The position numbers were made by a program, and so were the translations under genes. The notes under the pieces are model-generated. The model saw only the letters and a list, made by a program, of their open reading frames with translations. It made no database searches and was not told where the DNA came from. Positions 55,684-64,000 of a stretch of 64,000 nucleotides of DNA are shown here, one piece after another. Each line of letters begins with the position of its first letter. Position 1 is the stretch's first letter. Where the stretch lies: assembly GCA_022446795.1 (NCBI GenBank), contig JAKVBX010000002.1:51881-115880 (forward strand), written 5' to 3'. Source of the DNA: Phycisphaerales bacterium. Its GTDB lineage: Bacteria > Planctomycetota > Phycisphaerae > Phycisphaerales > SM1A02.

Positions 55684-58491
55684 ATGTCCGACTCGACCCC
55701 ATCAACACAGAGCCGTTCCCCGGGAACGATCCCTGATACCCCCACGCATCGATACACCGCGGCACTGACCGCCGAAATCGAGCCGCGATGGCGGACGTGG
55801 TGGGAAGCCAATGACGTGTATCGCACGGCTGGCCCGGGCGACGAGGGCTTCGATGCGTCCAAGCCCAAGTTCTACTGCATGGACATGTTCCCGTATCCGT
55901 CAGGCGCCGGCCTGCACGTCGGGCATCCGCTGGGGTACATCGGAAGCGACATCATCGCTCGCTACCGTCGGATGCGTGGCGACAACGTCCTGCACCCAAT
56001 GGGCTGGGATGCGTTCGGCCTGCCCGCGGAACAGTACGCCATCACGACCGGTATCCACCCGGCGGAAACGACACGCAAGGCCATCGAAACCTATCGCAAG
56101 CAACTCGATGGCATCGCGTTCAGCTATGACTGGTCACGCGAGATCGCAACGATTGATCCCGGGTACTACCGATGGACCCAGTGGATCTGGTTGCAGGCAT
56201 GGAGTTCCTACTTCGATCCCACGATCAACAAGGCCAGGCCGATCTCGGAACTGATCGATCGCCTGGAGTCGGGCGATGAACAGGCTGATGGCCAGGCCTG
56301 GTCCACGATGGACGAGGTCGCCAGGCAGGCGTTCCTCGACCGCAGGCGACTGGCCTACCTGTCCGAGCAGGTCGTGAACTGGTGTCCCAAGCTGGGTACC
56401 GCACTGGCCAATGAAGAAGTGATTGATGGAAAGAGTGAGCGTGGTGGTTATCCCGTCCACCGCAAGCCACTTCGACAGTGGATGTTCCGGATCACCGCCT
56501 ACGCAGACCGCCTCCTGGCGGACCTGGAGACCGTGGACTGGCCCGAGTCCACCCGCGCGATGCAGACCGAGTGGATTGGTCGAAGTGACGGCGCCGACCT
56601 GGACTTCACGCTCGACACGGGAGATCACCTCCGGGTGTTCACGACTCGGCCCGACACGATCTTCGGCGCCACCTTCATGGTGATCGCGCCAGAGCACCCG
56701 CTGGTCCAGGCCGTCCTGGCCGACCCACCGAATGGCTGTGACACCGCCGCGGTCTCACGCTACGTCGCAGAAGCGTCGGACAAGGCTGACGTAGACCGAA
56801 TGGCGGACCAGGGTGAGAAGACCGGTGTCTCACTGGGTCTCTCCGCCACCAACCCCGCAACAGGAGAGTTGATCCCGGTGTGGGTCGCGGACTACGTCCT
56901 GATGGGATATGGACACGGCGCGATCATGGCGGTGCCCGGCCATGATGAACGTGACGCCGCCTTTGCCAGGAAATACGACTTGCAGATCAGGGTCGTCGTC
57001 GAACCCAAGAGCGGCACCTCCGAAGACGAGTGTTTCACCGGAAGTGGCCTGGCGATCAACTCGGACGGCGCGTCGCTCTCCATCAATGGACAGACGACCG
57101 ACGACGCCAAGGCGACCGTCATTGCCTGGGCCGAGTCCGAGGGCATTGGCGCCCGCAAGATCCGCTATCGACTTCGCGACTGGTTGTTCTCGCGGCAGCG
57201 GTACTGGGGCGAGCCCTTCCCGATCGTCCACGATGCGGATGGCGGCATCTGGCCCATCTCCGAGGACCACCTGCCGGTTGAACTCCCGGACCTGGCCGAC
57301 TTCGCCCCGGCGGAATCGGATGATCCGCAGCCACTGCTGGCCAAGGCAACGGACTGGCTGAACACCACGGCCGGTGAAGCTGGCGTGGATCCCGCGCTGC
57401 TGCCACCGGACACCCCGGTCACCCGTGAAGCCAACACGATGCCGGGCTGGGCGGGATCGTGCTGGTACCACCTTCGCTACTGCAGTCCTGACTGCGAGAC
57501 CAGGCTGATTGATGAAGAAGCGGAACGCTACTGGTTGGCCAATGGCGTCGACCTGTACATCGGAGGCGCCGAGCATGCGGTGCTCCACCTGCTGTATGCC
57601 CGGTTCTGGCACAAGATGCTCCACGACCTGGGCTATGTCACCTCGAACGAACCCTTCCGCAAGCTCTTTCACCAGGGACTCCTGACCAGTTGGGCCTACC
57701 AGCGGGCAGACGGCTCGCTGGTCCCCGTCGACGAGGTCGAGGAACAGGCCGACGAGGTCTACATCGAGACAGCCACGGGCGAGACCGTCAGCCGCATCAT
57801 CGCCAAGATGAGCAAGTCGCTTCGAAACGTGATCAACCCGGAGCATGTCATCGAGGAATGGGGCGCCGATACGCTCCGCCTGTACGAGATGTACATGGGC
57901 CCGCTGGAAGCCAGCAAGCCCTGGAACCCGCGGGACATCGTGGGTGTCTTCCGCTTCCTCCAGCGGTTCTGGCGACTCGCCGTGAACGAGGACACGGGTG
58001 ACCTCCACCTGGCCGAGCAGCCGGACGACGCCATCGAACGCCAGTTGCATCGGACCATTGACAAGGTCGGTCACGACATCGAGAAGATCTCCTTCAACAC
58101 CGCCATCGCGGCATTGATCGAGTTCACGAACGTGGCCACATCCACGGGTCGCCTGACCGCAAACCAACTGGAGCGACTGATCCGGACGATCGCGCCACTG
58201 GCCCCGTACATCGCCGAGGAACTCTGGCATCGACTCGGGCACGACTCCCCTGTCTCACACGCCCCATGGCCGACCGTCGACTCGGACATGCTGGTTGATG
58301 ACACCGTTGAGCTTCCCGTCCAGATCAAGGGAAAGGTCCGGTCCAAGATCTCCGTCGCCGCGGATGCCGATGAGAAAACCGTCCAGGAAATCGCCCTGGC
58401 CGATCCTCGCATTGCTGAACTCGTGGCGGATGAGAACATCCGCAAGGTCATCGTCGTCCCGGGCAAGATCGTGAACATCATCACGGGCTGA
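55684..58491 (+). CDS. leuS: leucyl-tRNA synthetase
   Basis: 935 residues from the ATG at 55684 (GGAGG seven bases before it). Class I motifs: PYPSGAGLHVGHPLGY (HIGH-type HVGH, residue about 80) and KMSKSLRNVINPEHVI (KMSKS, about 709). The CP1 editing domain is present (TRPDTIFGATFMVIAPEH, MGYGHGAIMAVPGHDERD), so hydrolytic proofreading is likely intact. The C-terminal tRNA-binding domain ends KVIVVPGKIVNIITG, as usual. Confidence 0.97.
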   Translation: MSDSTPSTQSRSPGTIPDTPTHRYTAALTAEIEPRWRTWWEANDVYRTAGPGDEGFDASKPKFYCMDMFPYPSGAGLHVGHPLGYIGSDIIARYRRMRGDNVLHPMGWDAFGLPAEQYAITTGIHPAETTRKAIETYRKQLDGIAFSYDWSREIATIDPGYYRWTQWIWLQAWSSYFDPTINKARPISELIDRLESGDEQADGQAWSTMDEVARQAFLDRRRLAYLSEQVVNWCPKLGTALANEEVIDGKSERGGYPVHRKPLRQWMFRITAYADRLLADLETVDWPESTRAMQTEWIGRSDGADLDFTLDTGDHLRVFTTRPDTIFGATFMVIAPEHPLVQAVLADPPNGCDTAAVSRYVAEASDKADVDRMADQGEKTGVSLGLSATNPATGELIPVWVADYVLMGYGHGAIMAVPGHDERDAAFARKYDLQIRVVVEPKSGTSEDECFTGSGLAINSDGASLSINGQTTDDAKATVIAWAESEGIGARKIRYRLRDWLFSRQRYWGEPFPIVHDADGGIWPISEDHLPVELPDLADFAPAESDDPQPLLAKATDWLNTTAGEAGVDPALLPPDTPVTREANTMPGWAGSCWYHLRYCSPDCETRLIDEEAERYWLANGVDLYIGGAEHAVLHLLYARFWHKMLHDLGYVTSNEPFRKLFHQGLLTSWAYQRADGSLVPVDEVEEQADEVYIETATGETVSRIIAKMSKSLRNVINPEHVIEEWGADTLRLYEMYMGPLEASKPWNPRDIVGVFRFLQRFWRLAVNEDTGDLHLAEQPDDAIERQLHRTIDKVGHDIEKISFNTAIAALIEFTNVATSTGRLTANQLERLIRTIAPLAPYIAEELWHRLGHDSPVSHAPWPTVDSDMLVDDTVELPVQIKGKVRSKISVAADADEKTVQEIALADPRIAELVADENIRKVIVVPGKIVNIITG

Positions 58492-58493
58492 CG

Positions 58494-59690
58494 ATGACAC
58501 TTCTCCCCCTCTTCGATGTGTCACACCTCCCCGACGCCGCGTGGATGGTCGATCCCCCCGCGCCCACCGGACTGTTGTCCGGACTTCGGGAACCGATCGA
58601 TATCGAGGAGGTCGGCCACGCGGTCGCTGACTTCGTCGGTGAATCGATCGAACTGACCCCACTGGAGGCGCCGCCGCAACAGGAGTGGCTCGCGGAAATC
58701 CGGGTCCCGGGCCTCTCGTCACCACTTCTCTTCTTCACGGCCAAGCGTGAAGAGCACGATGGTCTCGAGATCCCGATCACGGAATGTCCCCAGTTGCTCG
58801 GTGTCGAAAGCCTGCTCCACCCCGCTGATCCGCTGACGGTCTACGTCAACCTCGTCCGCCTGCTGATGGCCGCAACACCGGACCCACGCTTTACCTGGGA
58901 TGTCATCACCAATCGGATCATTGATGAACAGGGACTGGCGGAGGCCTTCCTCGGCGATGGGACCGAGCCACCGGACCGCGTGCTGTGGGTCACGGAAGCC
59001 GTGGAAACCACCAACGACCGATGGATCATCCAGACCCGTGGACTGCATCGATGCGGTCGTGCGGAACTGGCTGTTGCCGAGGTTCCGGTCGCCGCTCATC
59101 AGCAGGCACTCATGCTGGTCGACGGGCTGGCCAGTCTCTGCCTGGAAAGCCCACTGCCGGCACCTGGTCAAGTCATCCAGGTGGGCAGTGACCTGTCCGT
59201 TCGAATCGAAACCGCCGAGTCGCGACAACTGGAAGCACACACGGCCGCACCCACCGGCATCATCCTGGATCCAGAGGGTGATCATGTTGACGAGACGCTC
59301 AAGGCGCTCGAGGGATCCACTGTCGCGATGTACCGGACGGCTCGCGCCGGAGCCCGGGAAACCCGTCAGGCCCGTGAAACCTGGTCGACATTCGCCGCGT
59401 TCGCCGCCACGTCGTGCGACTCGATCGACTGCCTGGTCCAGGTGCCGTTCATGCCACCGGACGGTACCGATGATGACACGCACCTCCTCTGGCTCCGGGT
59501 GGTCTCATCTGATGGCACAGCCGCCGTCGCCGAACTGCTGCATTGCCCACCGGACGCCGTGGGGCTGGCCGCCGGCGACCGGCACGACATTGATGCCGAG
59601 ACCATCTCCAACTGGTGCATCATGCTCCCCGAGGGCCCTCACGGCCCCGAGTCTGCCACCCTGCTGGTGGAGCGATTGGAGGCCTCATGA
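58494..59690 (+). CDS. hypothetical protein with DUF2314-like C-terminal region
   Basis: 398 residues, no signal peptide, no membrane helix. The last ~85 residues (PDGTDDDTHLLWLRVVSSDG ... LLHCPPDAVGLAAGDRHDID ... ISNWCIM) follow the pattern of DUF2314-type domains. The start region is acidic and Pro/Leu-rich. It begins two bases after the leuS stop and its own stop overlaps the next ATG (ATGA, 59687-59690), so leuS and both hypotheticals are likely one operon. Confidence 0.72.
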   Translation: MTLLPLFDVSHLPDAAWMVDPPAPTGLLSGLREPIDIEEVGHAVADFVGESIELTPLEAPPQQEWLAEIRVPGLSSPLLFFTAKREEHDGLEIPITECPQLLGVESLLHPADPLTVYVNLVRLLMAATPDPRFTWDVITNRIIDEQGLAEAFLGDGTEPPDRVLWVTEAVETTNDRWIIQTRGLHRCGRAELAVAEVPVAAHQQALMLVDGLASLCLESPLPAPGQVIQVGSDLSVRIETAESRQLEAHTAAPTGIILDPEGDHVDETLKALEGSTVAMYRTARAGARETRQARETWSTFAAFAATSCDSIDCLVQVPFMPPDGTDDDTHLLWLRVVSSDGTAAVAELLHCPPDAVGLAAGDRHDIDAETISNWCIMLPEGPHGPESATLLVERLEAS

Positions 59691-60112
59691 CTGACGATCT
59701 TCGAAACGAGAAACTGGTCATGGTCGAGAACTGCCCGACACCCTTCGCGGCCCATGCCCTGGTGGCCCTGCTGGCGGACTATGACATCCACGCCGTACTG
59801 GCCCACTCGACCGCGGTGAACTTCAAGACCGGCGGATTCCACGGCTTCACGGATGGCACCGATCAGCGTTGCCCGGTCCTCGTCCGCGAGTCACAACTGG
59901 AACTGGCCCGGCTCACCATCGAGGATGCTCGATCCGATGCCGCTGACCTCGACTGGGATGACGTGGAACTCGGCGAACGCCATGATCGGCTGCCACTCAA
60001 GCCGGTACCGGACACGCAACCGGCCTGGCTGCGGATCGTGGCCGTCGTCGGCATCATCGTCCTGGGATTGAGTTTCGTCGCCATGGTCCTGGTCATGACG
60101 TTGGGACGCTGA
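59687..60112 (+). CDS. small membrane-anchored protein (DUF2007-like)
   Basis: 141 residues. The N-terminal half (EKLVMVENCPTPFAAHALVALLADYDIHAVL, RCPVLVRESQLELARLTIED) resembles the DUF2007 ferredoxin-like 'signal transducing' family. A single helix at the C-terminus (RIVAVVGIIVLGLSFVAMVLVM) would anchor it in the inner membrane. The ATG overlaps the upstream stop by four bases. Confidence 0.72.
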   Translation: MTDDLRNEKLVMVENCPTPFAAHALVALLADYDIHAVLAHSTAVNFKTGGFHGFTDGTDQRCPVLVRESQLELARLTIEDARSDAADLDWDDVELGERHDRLPLKPVPDTQPAWLRIVAVVGIIVLGLSFVAMVLVMTLGR

Positions 60113-60130
60113 TCTTCGATCCCGCAGGCG

Positions 60131-61132
60131 TCAGTCCTCGAGATCAGCCAGTTCCAGCACCCGCGATCGAAGCCGTTCGAAGATCTGTCGGCTCTCGTCA
60201 TCGAACTCGCTGGTCTCGATGAGCAGCGTGATATCACGCGCGAAGCCTTCCCACTTGGCGCGGAACTCGACGCGACTGAGGCTTCCCGGCGCACCGTTTT
60301 CCAACTGCGTACGATCCATGATGATCTGCTGCAGCACCATGGACGGGTCATAGCCGATCGACAGGTCCGAGACCTTCGGCAGTTCGACACCTTCCTCCGG
60401 CGGCAGCAGCGGCCTGGCCCGGGGCGCATACCGATCGTAGTACCGTCGAACCTTCTGCTCGAGCACCTGCCGCTGCTCGTTCCACCCTCGACCGCCCGTC
60501 TGCCGACTGTCCAGTTGCTCGGTCGAACCAAGATTGACCTTCACCTGCAGTCGCTGGCTGCGACGCGGGAGTCCAGCGGCATCCGCCGGCAGGTCCCTCG
60601 CGATTTCCAATTCGATGGGTTCACCGGGCCAGTGACGCTTGATCAATTCCGACACCTCGGAAGACTGATCGATCAACTCACCTTCGATGGACATGATCAC
60701 GTCACCGACACGCAGGTGCGCCTCAGCCGGCATGCCCGGGAGCAGTTCGAGAATCTCGACGCCACGGATGCGATTGCCATCCTGGTCCTGGAAGTCGACG
60801 ATGTCGATCTTCATTCGGATACCAAGCGCCCCTCGAGGCAGTTGGAGCAACCGGGTCTCGATCGCCCGAAGCAATCGCAGCCGCTGTTCATGCGTGAGTC
60901 CCGCCCGCCCCAGTCGCTGGGTGATCAGGGTCTCGGTCACGTCACGGTCCAGTGCCAGTTCAACCGTGGCTTCCTCGCGCGTGCGCCAATCCGCAGAGTT
61001 CATGTCCTGGATGAACCGCGACAGGCGAACGTCCGGTCCCCGGGGAGGTGCTGGCGTATCCGCCTGCACGACCGCCGGCATCCCGACCAGGACACCGATG
61101 AGCCCGAACAGTACATGGTGAATCACGTTCAT
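60131..61132 (-). CDS. exported PDZ-domain protein
   Basis: 333 residues with a signal peptide (VLFGLIGVLVGMPAVVQA). A short helical region follows (FIQDMNSADWRTREEATVEL). A PDZ domain spans about residues 100-190: RGALGIRM, GVEILELLPGMPAEAHLRVGDVIMSIEGELI. No protease triad is present, so it is probably a scaffold. The C-terminal 120 residues are charged and helical (LEQKVRRYYDRYAP). It begins one base after the kinase-like gene stop. Confidence 0.83.
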   Translation of the reverse strand: MNVIHHVLFGLIGVLVGMPAVVQADTPAPPRGPDVRLSRFIQDMNSADWRTREEATVELALDRDVTETLITQRLGRAGLTHEQRLRLLRAIETRLLQLPRGALGIRMKIDIVDFQDQDGNRIRGVEILELLPGMPAEAHLRVGDVIMSIEGELIDQSSEVSELIKRHWPGEPIELEIARDLPADAAGLPRRSQRLQVKVNLGSTEQLDSRQTGGRGWNEQRQVLEQKVRRYYDRYAPRARPLLPPEEGVELPKVSDLSIGYDPSMVLQQIIMDRTQLENGAPGSLSRVEFRAKWEGFARDITLLIETSEFDDESRQIFERLRSRVLELADLED

Positions 61133-61133
61133 C

Positions 61134-62213
61134 TCATTCCACCATAGCCCGCATCGACGCGATCAGGCGCCCGGATTGCCGCTGAATCTCACGAATCGAT
61201 TTCACGACCATCGGCAGGAAGGACTTGGACTCGTGGGGACCGAAGTGACCATCACGGATCATCGGTGGCATGGTCTCCAACACGACCGCCTCCACGATCA
61301 ACGCCGGAATCGCCGCCAGTTCCGTTCCGCGCAGTGGATCCGCGGCCGCCTTGGCATAGCCGCCGACCAGCCAACCAGCCGCCTCCAGGTCGAGGTCAAC
61401 CGGCCAGATCGACTCGTCACCCTGCCGCTTGGAGTTGACGTATCGACCGAAGTGAAGCACGGCCGCCGCCAGATCGGAGACGCGTGGTTCTCGGCGAGCA
61501 GCGTCAAAGTCCAGCACCGCAGCCAGGTGCCCGTCGGGACCGAAGAGCACATTGCCCGGGTGCCAGTCACCGTGCACGATGGTGCATGGCCAATCCGACC
61601 AGCCGAGGGCATCAACCTCGGCGGATGCCAGTTGGTACCCGAGCATCAGATCATCGCAGGCTTGACGAGTACTGGAACGCAGCGTCTCGGCATAGCGTTC
61701 GAGGTGTCCCGCCAGGTCAGGCACCGCATGAAACCCGTGAACCCCCGGTGGCCGATGCTTGAAATCACGAAGCGTGTCATGCAGCATGGCCAGACCACGT
61801 CCGCATGACTCCAGTGCTTCCCGCGATCCGTCGCACCGGGATGCCTTGACATAGCGGAACAACTCGTAGATCCCCGACCCGGCCCGGACGACGGTTGATC
61901 GACTTCGCGCCGATCGGATGATCTCCACGACCGGGTAGCCCGACTCGCTCAGTCGCTCGTGAACGGCGTGTTCGAAGACGATGCGACGGGGATCATCCCG
62001 CCCCGGGCCACGTCGCTTCAGGATCAGCGACCCGATCCCGGCTTCCACCAGCGCCTTGGGCGCCTTGCGGGAGCCACGTGGATACACGCGGATGCTGCGA
62101 ATCTCACCGATGTCATAGTGGGACAGGACGCTGGCGATTTCCTCGGTGTCAATCGCCGACGGTGCCTCCGGCATTCCGGCCGACTTGGTCACTTCTGTTT
62201 CCTGTCCGTCCAC
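61134..62213 (-). CDS. aminoglycoside-phosphotransferase-family kinase
   Basis: About 359 residues with the APH/choline-kinase fold: the N-lobe Lys region SLILKRRGPG, the catalytic loop IVHGDWHPGNVLF with Asp near residue 220, and the metal-binding AVLDFDAARREPRVSDLA. No hint of the substrate. A GTG at 62219 touches the GGAGG and is too close; the GTG at 62213 has a six-base spacing and is preferred. It is coupled to the PDZ gene (TGA-G-ATG). Confidence 0.85.
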   Translation of the reverse strand: MDGQETEVTKSAGMPEAPSAIDTEEIASVLSHYDIGEIRSIRVYPRGSRKAPKALVEAGIGSLILKRRGPGRDDPRRIVFEHAVHERLSESGYPVVEIIRSARSRSTVVRAGSGIYELFRYVKASRCDGSREALESCGRGLAMLHDTLRDFKHRPPGVHGFHAVPDLAGHLERYAETLRSSTRQACDDLMLGYQLASAEVDALGWSDWPCTIVHGDWHPGNVLFGPDGHLAAVLDFDAARREPRVSDLAAAVLHFGRYVNSKRQGDESIWPVDLDLEAAGWLVGGYAKAAADPLRGTELAAIPALIVEAVVLETMPPMIRDGHFGPHESKSFLPMVVKSIREIQRQSGRLIASMRAMVE

Positions 62214-62239
62214 GTCCACCCTCCAGCCTGGATCGACGA

Positions 62240-63121
62240 CTACCGAATGTTCTGCACCTGCTCCTTGAGCCGATCAATCGCGCCCTTGATCAGGACGGTC
62301 TGGCGACTCACATCACTGTCGAGGCATTTGCTGCCGATGGTATTGGTCTCCCGGAGCATCTCCTGGGACAGGAAGTCGAGCTTGCGGCCGGCGGGTTCTC
62401 CCGACTCCGAAGCCACCAGTTCCTGGAAGTGATCAATATGACCGCCCAGGCGGGAGATCTCCTCGGCGATGTCCGACTTCTCGGCGAAGACGGCGACCTC
62501 GCGGATGAGATCCTCATCCTTGACCGTGGCACCGACCGTGGCCAGCATCGCCTCCATCCGCTGGCGGAGCCGTTCCTCGTAGAGTTCGATGACCACGGGT
62601 GCCCGCTCGCGAATCACGTCGAGGCCATTTCGAATCTCGGACAACAGCCCGTCCAGTTCACTCCGCAGCGCCTCGCCCTCGCGGGTTCGCATCGAGTTGA
62701 CCTCCTGGCAGGCGGACTCGACCAGCTTCTGCAGAACCGGCAGGGCCTTGGTTCGCTTGAGTTCCTCGTCCTCGCTCGTCACTGCGCCCGGCAGCGGCAG
62801 GACATCGGACAACTGAACCGCCAGGCCATGCGCCTCGGCGACCGGCTTGAGTTGCTTGAGATACTGCTCGACCGCGACCTGGTTGACCGCGGCCCCGGCC
62901 TCCATGTCACCGCCGGAGATTCGAATGGTCACCGTGACCGTCCCGCGATCAAGGAAGGCTGAGGCGACTTCCTCCAGCGAAGACTCGATGCCCTGCAGGT
63001 CCTCGGGCAACCGGATGTGGCACTTGAAATAGCGCCCGTTGACCGCCCTCACCTCGGCGACATAGCGACAGCCATCCACCAGTTCCGAGGCGGTTCCGAA
63101 TCCGGTCATGGATCGAATCAT
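62240..63121 (-). CDS. yicC: YicC-family endoribonuclease
   Basis: 293 residues starting IRSMTGFGTAS, the standard YicC opening, and ending QTVLIKGAIDRLKEQVQNIR. A central segment LDFLSQEMLRETNTIGSKC is the other family mark. YicC is a hexameric endoribonuclease in E. coli. The Met at 63121 is used because the frame upstream (to 63277) is Arg/Pro-rich and overlaps secG. Confidence 0.95.
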   Translation of the reverse strand: MIRSMTGFGTASELVDGCRYVAEVRAVNGRYFKCHIRLPEDLQGIESSLEEVASAFLDRGTVTVTIRISGGDMEAGAAVNQVAVEQYLKQLKPVAEAHGLAVQLSDVLPLPGAVTSEDEELKRTKALPVLQKLVESACQEVNSMRTREGEALRSELDGLLSEIRNGLDVIRERAPVVIELYEERLRQRMEAMLATVGATVKDEDLIREVAVFAEKSDIAEEISRLGGHIDHFQELVASESGEPAGRKLDFLSQEMLRETNTIGSKCLDSDVSRQTVLIKGAIDRLKEQVQNIR

Positions 63122-63125
63122 GGAA

Positions 63126-63617
63126 TCAGTTGCCCTCGCCCGCGGGCGATTCCGGCGTTGCGGCGCCATCCGCCGGCGTCTCGGGCGGGAGCGGTGTGAA
63201 GACCCCATCAGCCGCAGGCTCGTTCGCCGGCGGCGTGGTCGTCCCAGTGCTGGTCGCGCCACCGGTGCTGTCGGCACCGGAGGTGGTGCCGGTGCTGCCG
63301 CCGGGCAATGGCGGATCCGTTCCCCCCAAGGGGTCCAGGGTCTGCTGCACGGTCGGGGTCACGACCGGCACATCCCGGCTCTCCATGAGATTGAGCGTGA
63401 TCGCCAGGCCGAGGTAGACGCAGAAACCGATCACGGTCATGACGGTCAGGGCATCGCCCACGCGGCCGCCGAAGACACTCTCGGTCCCGCCGCCACCGGC
63501 GCCGCCGAAGGCTCCAGCCAGACCGCCGCCGGCGGGTCGCTGGACGAGAATGATCAGGATCAACGCCACGGCGACGATGATGAAGATGGCCGTCAGGATC
63601 ATGTAGGTCGAGGTCAT
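63126..63617 (-). CDS. secG: preprotein translocase subunit SecG
   Basis: 163 residues. Two membrane helices and the loop typical of SecG: LILIILVQRPAGGGLAGAFGG, then GRVGDALTVMTVIGFCVYLGLAI. The C-terminal half is a Thr/Gly/Pro-rich low-complexity extension, roughly doubling the normal length. It lies four bases before yicC and 38 bases after tpiA. Confidence 0.94.
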   Translation of the reverse strand: MTSTYMILTAIFIIVAVALILIILVQRPAGGGLAGAFGGAGGGGTESVFGGRVGDALTVMTVIGFCVYLGLAITLNLMESRDVPVVTPTVQQTLDPLGGTDPPLPGGSTGTTSGADSTGGATSTGTTTPPANEPAADGVFTPLPPETPADGAATPESPAGEGN

Positions 63618-63655
63618 GGTCAGTCGTCTATTGCGTGGGGAGTACGAATCTGGAT

Positions 63656-64000
63656 TCAGGACGCCTCGACGGATGCGGCAGCCCGGACGATGTCTAGAAA
63701 GCCCCCGGCATCCAGGGAAGCCCCGCCAATCAGCCCCCCGTCCACGTCTGGTTGAGCCAGGATCGAGTCCGCATTCGCGGGCTTGACCGACCCCCCGTAG
63801 ACGATTCGAACGGAAGTGGCGGACCGAGCATCATACTGGTTCTCGAGGTCGGCGCGAATACGCGCATGCATGGACTGGGCATCTTCGGGGGCTGCCGTAC
63901 GGCCCGTCCCGATCGCCCAGACGGGCTCATAGGCGATGCTGAGGCGTTCCAGGTCGGCCTTGGTGACCCCCTCAAGGCCTGCTGAGACCTGCTTGGCCAC
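63656..64000 (-). CDS. tpiA: triose-phosphate isomerase, 3' part
   Basis: The frame is open to the window edge, so the N-terminal half is missing. Seen here: the catalytic-Glu segment IAYEPVWAIGTGRTA and the phosphate-binding IVYGGSVKPANA, then LIGGASLDAGGFLDIV. It precedes secG by 38 bases on the same strand. Confidence 0.96.
   Translation of the reverse strand: MAKQVSAGLEGVTKADLERLSIAYEPVWAIGTGRTAAPEDAQSMHARIRADLENQYDARSATSVRIVYGGSVKPANADSILAQPDVDGGLIGGASLDAGGFLDIVRAAASVEAS

Overview
The window is a 64 kb, GC-rich, densely coding chromosomal segment from a Gram-negative bacterium. I see no phage, transposase or CRISPR array. The gene content suggests Planctomycetota, perhaps the Phycisphaerae: type II secretion/PilMNOP-like genes, several secreted proteins of no recognised family, a membrane protein with a short 'CxxCRYDLRGL...CPECG' zinc ribbon, two GroELs, and a sodium/proton-pumping pyrophosphatase. 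This placement is inference from gene style, not a marker-gene result.

Layout. (1) 1-16.8 kb is housekeeping mixed with hypothetical genes: the 3' end of rpsA and its terminator, a secreted protein, a Gly-rich STN-like protein, a MacB/FtsX-type permease, an orphan sensor kinase, a zinc-ribbon gene, a hydrolase-trmB pair, rsfS, hppA with an inserted periplasmic domain, rpsU, a NYN-domain gene, purE-pdxH and tRNA-Gln(CTG). (2) 16.8-40 kb, all on the minus strand, holds a Met-rich secreted protein and a type II secretion operon in the order gspF-G-H-I-J-K-L-(M/C fusion)-D followed by a lipoprotein gene. Most junctions overlap by about 1-4 bases, apart from H, which starts inside the last codons of G, and short gaps at F/G, K/L and M/D. 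The gspD product is a 4344-residue secretin with about 47 divergent copies of the ~83-residue Secretin_N/NolW module, where typical GspD has three. (3) 40-51.6 kb, also minus strand, holds acs, rnr, an FmdB-type zinc ribbon, grpE, dnaJ, groEL, groES, a second groEL and a membrane protein. (4) 51.7-64 kb holds moxR, a PH-domain membrane protein, hpt, folC, leuS, two hypotheticals, a PDZ protein, a kinase-like protein, yicC, secG and the 3' end of tpiA.

The most remarkable object is the giant secretin and its operon. The ATPase GspE and prepilin peptidase GspO are not in the window. The GspM/PilO-like and GspC/PilP-like parts are joined in one protein, and a lipoprotein gene overlaps the 3' end of gspD. 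Together these suggest a secretion or pilus-like machine with a very long periplasmic extension, which would fit an enlarged periplasm. Other points of interest are an alpha/beta hydrolase with Asp in the nucleophile-elbow position, the domain insertion in HppA, and the groEL-groES-groEL arrangement. No gene-free stretch exceeds 300 bases; the longest are about 245 bases (1480-1724) and 236 bases (50379-50614).
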